Shown here piece by piece: positions 1 through 6,500 of a stretch of DNA of 9,002 nt (position 1 is the first letter of the stretch; each line of letters begins with the position of its first letter). The notes beneath the pieces are model-generated. The model did not search any database, had not been told where the DNA came from, and saw only the letters and a program-made list of their open reading frames with translations. The position numbers were made by a program, and so were the translations under genes. Source of the stretch: Candidatus Roizmanbacteria bacterium CG_4_10_14_0_8_um_filter_39_9 (lineage in GTDB: Bacteria > Patescibacteriota > Microgenomatia > UBA1406 > GWC2-37-13); assembly GCA_002784505.1 (NCBI GenBank), contig PFLF01000074.1, forward strand, positions 1 through 9,002, written 5' to 3'.

Positions 1-120
1 TAACCCATCATCCCTTACATAAAAATATTCAAAAGCTCTTTTCCCCATTACTTCTGGTTTCTTTTGGATTCCCGTTTGTGACTCAATTTATTATTCTCCG
101 CATTCCATTGTTTGTTTCAT

Positions 121-152
121 GGTTTAGGATCCCAACCGTGTCGATTCCGACA
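121..152. other. Two adjacent small hairpins in a gene-free left flank
   Basis: GGTT at 121-124 can pair with AACC at 134-137 around a GGATCC core. Immediately after, TGTCG at 139-143 pairs with CGACA at 148-152 around an ATTC loop. Neither is followed by a T-run, so they are not typical terminators. The surrounding 1-240 block is pyrimidine-rich on the + strand, unlike the purine-rich sense strands of the genes to the right, which would fit leftward transcription. No protein or known RNA family was recognised. Confidence 0.25.
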
Positions 153-243
153 TACCTCATATTCATTGCCCTTTCTTCCCTCTCGCTTGTGGGGATAAAG
201 ATGATAAAGAAAATAGTCCGCTTATAAGAAGAAAATTATCCTC

Positions 244-272
244 TTGACGTATTAGATTATGTATTGTATGAT
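244..272 (+). promoter_or_regulatory. Sigma70-type promoter of the brnT-brnA operon
   Basis: TTGACG (244-249) is followed after exactly 17 bases by TATGAT (267-272). Each hexamer matches five of six consensus positions. Transcription would start near 279. That lies downstream of the first in-frame ATG (259) and just upstream of the ATG at 283, so it favours the later start. This is a prediction from spacing and consensus only. Confidence 0.55.
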
Positions 273-280
273 TAAATACA
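260..280. promoter_or_regulatory. Candidate antitoxin operator (inverted repeat over the -10 box)
   Basis: TGTATT (260-265) and AATACA (275-280) form a perfect 6-bp inverted repeat with a 9-nt spacer, centred on the -10 hexamer at 267-272. A further GTATT at 249-253 repeats the left arm 12 bp upstream. Ribbon-helix-helix antitoxins usually repress their own operon by binding short repeated half-sites over the promoter, so this is a reasonable operator for the antitoxin encoded at 578-859. Assignment is inference from position and symmetry. Confidence 0.4.
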
Positions 281-282
281 AG

Positions 283-591
283 ATGGCTGAAATAGTCGAT
301 TTATCAAGAATAAAACTAAGTTCGTTTGACTGGGATAAGGGGAACCATAACAAGAATTGGAAAAAAAACAAGGTCACAAATGAAGAAGCGGAGCAGATCT
401 TTTTTAATGAGCCGCTCATCATTTTCGAGGATAGGAGACATTCAAAAGTTGAGACGAGATTGGTGGCTTATGGAAAAACTGACGAATACAGACTGTTAAC
501 AGTTGTCTTTACCTTAAGACAAGGTAAAATCCGAGTGATTTCCGCAAGAAATCAAAGTAAAATAGAAAGGAAAATGTATGAAAACGCTTAA
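283..591 (+). CDS. brnT: BrnT-family toxin (RelE-like ribonuclease fold)
   Basis: Predicted toxin of a type II toxin-antitoxin pair. BrnT proteins are small RelE-like ribonucleases that inhibit translation and are neutralised by the partner antitoxin. The 102-residue product shows the BrnT/DUF497 pattern: FDWDKGNHNKN near residues 15-25, then EEAEQIFFNEPL (34-45), a charged DRRHSKVETR (50-59), and the diagnostic C-terminal strand-helix block KIRVISARNQSKIERKMYE (82-100). Where the family commonly has KHG or KHK, this protein has KNK (28-30), so a usual histidine is absent. The frame is open from an ATG at 259, but that codon lies upstream of the predicted transcription start. I chose 283, which would be nearly leaderless; neither start has a clear Shine-Dalgarno. 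The gene overlaps the antitoxin gene by 14 nt. Family assignment is confident; activity is unproven. Confidence 0.85.
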   Translation: MAEIVDLSRIKLSSFDWDKGNHNKNWKKNKVTNEEAEQIFFNEPLIIFEDRRHSKVETRLVAYGKTDEYRLLTVVFTLRQGKIRVISARNQSKIERKMYENA

Positions 592-859
592 ACCAATACC
601 TAAATTTAATAATGAGGACGAAGAAAGGGATTTTTGGGCAACTCATGATACGGTGAATTATTTTGATAGTAATCAGCCTGTTAAACTAAACCTTTCATCT
701 TTAAAAAAAACCTCAAAACCCATTACTATCCGATTACCTATCGACATGATTAACAGATTAAAAATTGTAGCTAATAAAAAAGACGTTCCCTATCAATCCC
801 TTCTTAAAATGATGCTCAGTGAAAAGCTGAGGGAGGAAGCAAATAGTCCCAATCGGTAA
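578..859 (+). CDS. brnA: BrnA/CopG-family antitoxin (ribbon-helix-helix)
   Basis: Predicted antitoxin that binds the BrnT-like toxin and represses the operon. The 93-residue protein has the two-part layout of this family. The N-terminal toxin-binding segment is KPIPKFNNEDEERDFWATHD (5-24). The C-terminal ribbon-helix-helix fold has a beta strand at PITIRLP (48-54), helix A at IDMINRLKIVANKKD (55-69), and helix B beginning PYQSLLKMMLSEKL (71-84). This matches the 'CopG antitoxin of type II TA' family, commonly paired with BrnT. The start at 578 is preceded by an AAAGGA ribosome-binding site at 566-571 and overlaps the last codons of the toxin gene, implying translational coupling. Another ATG at 574 is in a different frame. 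No terminator is visible just downstream. Confidence 0.85.
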   Translation: MKTLKPIPKFNNEDEERDFWATHDTVNYFDSNQPVKLNLSSLKKTSKPITIRLPIDMINRLKIVANKKDVPYQSLLKMMLSEKLREEANSPNR

Positions 860-901
860 AAGCATTAGACTCAACTAATCTTATAGCAAAGACTATTTCC
901 A

Positions 902-969
902 GATAAATATATACGAGATACGTATTTATTATAACTGATACTTCATATTGCGCGATAAATATACATACG
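902..969. repeat. Imperfect direct repeat upstream of the lipoprotein promoter
   Basis: GATAAATATATACG (902-915) recurs as GATAAATATACATACG (954-969), differing by a two-base insertion. The copies start 52 bp apart, about five helical turns. The second copy abuts the -35 box at 971. Between them, ATACG (911-915) and CGTAT (920-924) form a short inverted repeat. This is a possible regulator-binding region for the gene at 1050; the A+T-rich background makes chance similarity possible. Confidence 0.3.
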
Positions 970-970
970 C

Positions 971-999
971 TTGAAGTTACCTATAGTTTTTGTTATAAT
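971..999 (+). promoter_or_regulatory. Extended -10 promoter of the lipoprotein gene
   Basis: TTGAAG (971-976), a 17-bp spacer and a perfect TATAAT (994-999) preceded by TGT (991-993) form a strong extended -10 promoter. The start site would be near 1006, leaving a leader of about 44 nt before the ATG at 1050. The 11-mer TTTGTTATAAT here is also present in the promoter at 3474-3501. Confidence 0.7.
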
Positions 1000-1049
1000 G
1001 CCGCTATATTATGGCAACTACTGGGCACCCCGAAAATAGAGGGAGAAAA

Positions 1050-3362
1050 ATGTCGATAAAATGGCAATATATTATTCCGGCGCTCATTTTTCTTGTTGCA
1101 CTAACGGCGGGGTGCTCACCAACACCAGCCGTTTTACCAAGCACGCTTGATCCGGTAAATGTGCCTCCGTCAAGTTCTCCAATTTATTCAAATCAACCAG
1201 ATGTGAAAGCTTCTTTTACAAATAATTCAGCAACAAATGGTTCCAGAAAAACAAATGTAGTAGTAAGAACAGATTGTGTTGATGCCGGTGGCGGCCCATG
1301 TGCCGATCACGTTGCCTCAAGTTTTACAAAACAGACAAGAGAACAGAGAGAAAATGGAATAACACCATTTGATGTTAAGGTGAGCCGGAACGGAGAAGAC
1401 GGACTACTTACTGTTACTGTCACCTCAGTGGAGTGCGATGCAAAAGATACAACTGTTTGTAGTCCACCACAGCAGGAACCATTTACATTTCAAGTAGCTT
1501 TTGATACTGTTCCCCCGGTTGTTAGTATTACCCCAAATACTCCACCAGGACTCCTTACGGGATCAGTTATAGATAGTTCTCCTATAGCGAGTGCACAATT
1601 TGGTATGGTTGGTTCTCAAAACAAAACACCTATTTCGGTTGGTCCTGACGGAGCATTAACTGTTCCCTATGTGCCACCAGTTGGTGGGTATATTCCAGAG
1701 GTGAGTGCTACTGATGCTGCAGGGAATTCTGCGACCGTTCAATCAGATTTAAAGATATATAACTTTAATGCGGGATTACAAATACATTCAATGCAGATGA
1801 ATGGGAAAGATGTTGATTTGGGAGCACTCTCCCAGCAATGGGGAGGGACCATAAAGGATGGAGATGTTTTAGTTGCAGCAGCGCTTCCTGAGGGAATAGA
1901 TTCAAGCACGGCAGCTTTGCAGTTTGAACAAAAGAACTGGAGGTCGTTTGGTTTTAAAACTACACTGAGAGATTGTACACGATTGGGCAATTCGCAGGCA
2001 TACGACGTTGCATTCAGTTGTACACCTTCAAGCACATCAAAAAATACCATGATGATGAAGTTTACATATACAGACCAATATGGGTACTCTGCCGATTTCT
2101 ATTATCCTGCCGAAACAAACTTTGCTGTTGGTACACGTCCGATGAATTTACCCGAAACTATACAGTATCTTTTTGAATATGCTCTTGGGATCATGGCAGC
2201 CCTAGGTGCCGCAGGTGGATTGGGGGCACTGGCAGTTGGAAGTCATCAGTACAGGAGGACACGAGAAGGCGTCATACAACAAGCCCTTGCCGGCGATGCA
2301 CAAGGTGCAATAAAAACAGTAAAGGAAACGAAATTTTTACAGAGAAGATTAAAAGATAAACTTACTGCAGAAATAAATGCAAATATAGAAGAACAAAAAA
2401 GACTAATAAAGGTTGAAGAAGCTCATGGGCTTGTAAACGAGCTACTTGTTTTTCCTGGAATTCAGCTCGAGGTTTGGAAACAAATACAAAAAATCCCTCA
2501 CGACTCAATCTTAAATGCCATTGTACAACTGAGCAAACTATTACGCCTCGATATATCAACACATTATTTGGATGATGATAAACAACAAGGGAAACCTGAC
2601 TCGGAGCTTTTGTTCGGAAGCTTTTCGAACGCATTAAACAGATGGCTGGAACTTTATATATCAACACCATCAAAAAGCTCTTCAAATTGGGATGAAATGC
2701 AAAAAGTATGGGGCGATGAAAAACAGGAAATTATGGAAACCTTATCAGCTTTGTATGATATGGAAACAAGCTGGAAATATCATGAGCTTTGGGCACGGAT
2801 AAAAAAGGCAGACCTGTCCCGGGCAAGAAGATTACACACGACGGTAATAGCATTCGCACATAATAAGGAGTTGTTAATAAAAAATGGAAAACTTCAACAA
2901 AAAGTATTTAATGAATTGATTGAGCGCAATATGGAAATCACGTCAATAGCAGAAGTGATTTTGATTATTTCGACATTAGGATTCAAGGAAGTTATGGGAT
3001 TCATCAGTCAAATCCGCGATCAAAAAATGAGAGAACAAGCATATAGGTTTGTTGCAGAACAAAATAATCTTCTCGAATTGATTAACGGTGAAAAAGGAGG
3101 AATATCATTATATGGGTCAAGCGAACAAGAGCGTGTAGTTTTTGGTGAATTATTACAGCGAAGATATGTGAGGGGAGACATGGAATCGCCGGATCAATTA
3201 CGAAAAGCGCTTATTATCTACCACCTCCGTTGTGGGACTCTTGAGGCAAATAGAACAAAATTATTTATTCTGTTTAACCCACCCGCGCAAGTAGTCCAGT
3301 TTAGACAAGATGATATTGATGAAGTTGTAAAAGAAATTAAACAGGCCGAATTAATCATCTGA
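1050..3362 (+). CDS. Predicted membrane-spanning lipoprotein with Ig-like exterior and helical cytosolic domain
   Basis: A 770-residue protein that I cannot assign to a named family. The N-terminus is a lipoprotein signal: MSIKWQ, hydrophobic core IIPALIFLVAL, then TAGC with the lipidation cysteine at residue 22. A Pro/Ser-rich linker follows, then a beta-rich exported region with several cysteines (for example CVDAGGGPC). Residues about 152-236 look like a bacterial Ig-like domain, from DTVPPVVSITP to VSATDAAGNSATV. A Gly/Ala-rich transmembrane segment spans about 377-397, followed by basic HQYRRTR, which predicts a cytoplasmic C-terminus. The remaining 370 or so residues are helical, starting with a charged, possibly coiled-coil stretch (about 425-460). 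An in-frame ATG at 1011 exists but has almost no leader; 1050 has a GAGGGAG ribosome-binding site (1039-1045) and puts the signal peptide at the N-terminus. Likely role, by inference: linking the exterior to a cytosolic partner, perhaps the giant protein downstream. Confidence 0.8.
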   Translation: MSIKWQYIIPALIFLVALTAGCSPTPAVLPSTLDPVNVPPSSSPIYSNQPDVKASFTNNSATNGSRKTNVVVRTDCVDAGGGPCADHVASSFTKQTREQRENGITPFDVKVSRNGEDGLLTVTVTSVECDAKDTTVCSPPQQEPFTFQVAFDTVPPVVSITPNTPPGLLTGSVIDSSPIASAQFGMVGSQNKTPISVGPDGALTVPYVPPVGGYIPEVSATDAAGNSATVQSDLKIYNFNAGLQIHSMQMNGKDVDLGALSQQWGGTIKDGDVLVAAALPEGIDSSTAALQFEQKNWRSFGFKTTLRDCTRLGNSQAYDVAFSCTPSSTSKNTMMMKFTYTDQYGYSADFYYPAETNFAVGTRPMNLPETIQYLFEYALGIMAALGAAGGLGALAVGSHQYRRTREGVIQQALAGDAQGAIKTVKETKFLQRRLKDKLTAEINANIEEQKRLIKVEEAHGLVNELLVFPGIQLEVWKQIQKIPHDSILNAIVQLSKLLRLDISTHYLDDDKQQGKPDSELLFGSFSNALNRWLELYISTPSKSSSNWDEMQKVWGDEKQEIMETLSALYDMETSWKYHELWARIKKADLSRARRLHTTVIAFAHNKELLIKNGKLQQKVFNELIERNMEITSIAEVILIISTLGFKEVMGFISQIRDQKMREQAYRFVAEQNNLLELINGEKGGISLYGSSEQERVVFGELLQRRYVRGDMESPDQLRKALIIYHLRCGTLEANRTKLFILFNPPAQVVQFRQDDIDEVVKEIKQAELII

Positions 3363-3394
3363 TATTATGTAAGAAGGTAAATTACTATATATTA

Positions 3395-3411
3395 TATAAT
3401 AGATTATTATA
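3395..3411. repeat. A/T-only inverted repeat in the intergenic spacer
   Basis: TATAATA (3395-3401) and TATTATA (3405-3411) are perfect inverted copies around GAT. With no G-C pair and no following T-run, this is unlikely to be an effective terminator for the lipoprotein gene. It could be a protein-binding palindrome, or simply low-complexity sequence. The left arm contains a TATAAT that lacks a matching -35 box. Confidence 0.25.
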
Positions 3412-3473
3412 CGTTGGAGTATTATTATGAACCGCACTATCAATATACTATATATTGAAAATAAATTTACATA

Positions 3474-3501
3474 TTGCAATCCTATAATTATTTGTTATAA
3501 T
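3474..3501 (+). promoter_or_regulatory. Extended -10 promoter of the giant gene
   Basis: TTGCAA (3474-3479), a 16-bp spacer and a perfect TATAAT (3496-3501) preceded by TGT (3493-3495). The start site would be near 3508, giving a leader of about 17 nt before the ATG at 3525. Upstream, ATAAATTTACATA (3461-3473) directly abuts the -35 box and matches 12 of 13 bases of ATAAATATACATA (955-967) upstream of the lipoprotein promoter. So the giant gene appears to have its own promoter rather than relying only on read-through. Confidence 0.65.
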
Positions 3502-3524
3502 ACTATCAATTAATAAAAAAATCA

Positions 3525-6500
3525 ATGGCAAGCAAACCTGATCAAATAATCACATCGCTAGGCGAAGCAAGAAAGAGACATCCTGTTTTGACTACTTTCA
3601 GTTCTCTTCCCTTAAGACATATTGCAGGACATGTTTTGGGTACGAGATATCAACATCCATCACTTGTAAAAAATGCAATGAATTGGGCCTCAGCTCAAAG
3701 AGTTCCAATTCTTGATCCAAATGGTTTATGGGATGCGATTATTGAGAGAGTTACAAATAGTGATACTGGGGCAGGAAGAGAGTTTGACAAAGCTCGGTTT
3801 GTTGCAGAGCGACTTCAGGAAAGAATGATCCCTGAATTAGGTCCAGCTTACGAGAACGCAAACGATGTAGTGCCATTTTTAGTGTCAGCACAACAAAGAT
3901 TACTCGACGCACTTCAGGCCCACAGCGACGATCCAGATATGAGACAGATGCTAGCCAATATGTATAGATTGGTTCAGGAGAGTCCTTCGTTAGCTGAGGC
4001 CTGGTCCGAGGAACGTTATCAACATGCTAGGTATATGGTTGACCCGGATAAGCCGGACGCTACATTTGTGAACTTACCCAATCGTTGCATAGATAAGATG
4101 GGATATGGGGTTACCGGTTCTGATGGTGCTCATTCGTTAAGGTTTCTGAACGGAAAGAGTGTATTTGCTGCTCAATTTACATCATTTGCCACAGATCCAC
4201 GTGTAACAGGCATGGATGCAAAATCACGAGCTACTTTATATGATATGTGTCAAGAAGCGGCCCAAAGAGGACTTGAAAGTCCTTCGGGTGATAATATGAC
4301 AATAGATATAAACAAGCATGTATTACCAGCACTTAAAGCATTAGCACCAGCACAGTATACCGTTCAAGCGTTAAGAGATGGTTCCGTGAAAAAAGTAGCG
4401 GAAATTGCCGTAAGAGATGCTGGAACAAGTAGACAACTATTTGACGCTTCAATTGATGGAAGTAAGCAGATGTGGGAAAACTGGACTACAGCATTAGAGA
4501 ATCTTAAGACAGGTGTTGGGACACAAGCAGATGAGGCTATCAAAGAAGTTGAACATCAGATACTAGAAGGAGTAGGTCAAATTGCGAAGCGGGAATTACC
4601 AATCCAGGCAGCGTTTATTCAAGAAGGATTGACAGCAATCCGCAATATTATCACAAATAAAAAATCAACAGATGCAGCTTCGATAGAAGCAGTTTCGCTT
4701 TACGATAAAATGCATGAAGTGTTGCAACAGGGATGGGGATATCTACGAAGAGACGTGCAGCTTGTAAATAATGAATCGATGATTTCTACACTCAAAACTT
4801 ATGCAGAATTACTGGGTAATCCAACATTTGGCCTTAACGGTGATCAGCGATTCACCATAAGACGATATTTACAGAACGAACTCACAGCTCTGGCAGAGAT
4901 GGTGAATGATATTAATCCTGAGTTTTCACACAATTTCTTTTCGGCGATACAACAGCTTAAGCCCATTATTCAAGCCCAAGGAGACGTTGATGCACGAGCG
5001 TTTGGAATCGGGATATATTCAGGTCTAACAAAAGAGCTTACTCACGCATCCCAAGGAATGGTCGACATTATTTGTGTTGAGCCAGTGGCTGCAGATCTTA
5101 AATCAGCTGCACAGCTCTCAATGGATGCTTATGAAAAGGAAAATAATAGTAAAGCTGATTACAATCCATCACTAAAAGAATATGCTGGATATCAGGCAAA
5201 ACAGGCACTTCTTCGGGCTCCGACTAGGGGCACAGTACAGCCAATGGTTGATAGTTTAACAAATAAAATTTTCGGATTTGGGACGGAAGGTCAAGCTGTC
5301 GCAGAAGCTGATTTATCAGTGTTAAAAAGTCTTGAAACCGCATTAATGAAACGTGCAAATGATCTTGGGGCGCAGGTCCGGTTTGCGGACGCGTTGGAGG
5401 CACAACTTCTGGATCAATTGGCAAGTTCGCAGAATCCTAAAATCCGAGAAATATTAAACGGTGTAATTTCTCCAGCAGGAATGGGTATTGGAAATACCCG
5501 AGTACTCCAAGAATTGGATGATATACGTACAAAAGATAGCTTTTACTTGTGGGATCTTGCCTCACGCATGACCGATCGCCGCATTGCCTCAGATTCACCG
5601 GTGTCTGCAGTTGAGTATCTCAATGGACAATTGAATAGGCTTACCACAAGAGTTGGTGCGAGAGACGCTCAAGCTCAAACACAATTTTACCAAAATGCAC
5701 AAATTCTAAAAACAGCAGTACACGGAACAAAAGAGCCAATGATGAGAGATGTTGTCATCAGCGCATATACAAAGATAGTAAATGTTTTGACAGAAGCACA
5801 CATAACAATGGTTGATAATATATTTAATACGGCACCACCAGATGAGGCCACTCTTCAAGTAGTCGCATACGAAGCTATAGGAGCCTATCGTACAAGAGCC
5901 GGTCAAAGTGCTACAGAAGAAGAAGTACAACATATCGGATTTAAAGCAAGACTTGCACATATGAGGTCTTTTGCAGACGGAGTAATTAACCCAATAGTCG
6001 CAAGCTTTACAGATGAAATATATGGGCTTGGAACCGAACATAATGCAGTTGCAACTGCCGAATCTGCACTGCTTGCTCGTATTAATGCTGAAGTTATGAG
6101 ACGAAAAAATGTTTTGGGTCCTCAGTCCAGATTTGTTGATGCAATAGAAGCACGTCTGTTGGATGAACTTGCAAAATCACAAAATATAGGAATTCTCGAA
6201 GTCCTCAACGCTATTATTCCAGCCGAGCCTACAGATGGTAAAGAGGTTTATCAGCATTTGGATGATATGCGAATGGTAAATGGATATTTTTTCAGGGATC
6301 TTGCCTCACGCATGACCGATCGCCGCATTGCCTCAGATTCACCTGTTTCTGCAGCAAGCTATCTAAATGGCCAAATAGGAAGACTTACCACTCGTATGAA
6401 AGCCAGAGACGCAGGAACTCAATATTCAGCAGGCATGTCATCTTCTCAAATATTGACCGAGATGGCCCGCACAAAAAACGCAACCTATCAAGGCGAGCTT

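Noticed and set aside
1..48. Minus-strand frame starting at ATG 48 and running off the left edge (begins MGKRAFEYF)
   Set aside because: Only 16 codons are visible, there is no good ribosome-binding site, and nothing is recognisable; kept only as part of the left-flank observation.
1011..1049. Upstream ATG at 1011 as the lipoprotein start
   Set aside because: It would sit about 5 nt after the predicted transcription start with no ribosome-binding site, and would add 13 residues ahead of the signal peptide. ATG 1050 has GAGGGAG in place.
1739..2685. Antisense open frames at 1739-2050 and 2362-2685 and a small + frame at 1973-2176
   Set aside because: They lie inside the lipoprotein gene, have no family resemblance, and read as shadows of the real frame.
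3084..3160. Resemblance of lipoprotein segment GISLYGSSEQERVVFGELL to the giant protein's IYGLGTEHNAVATAESALL
   Set aside because: A single short match without the second motif or spacing; may be chance, not enough to claim a shared repeat.
3395..3411. Intergenic hairpin as a transcription terminator
   Set aside because: The stem is made only of A-T pairs and no T-run follows, so it would be too weak.
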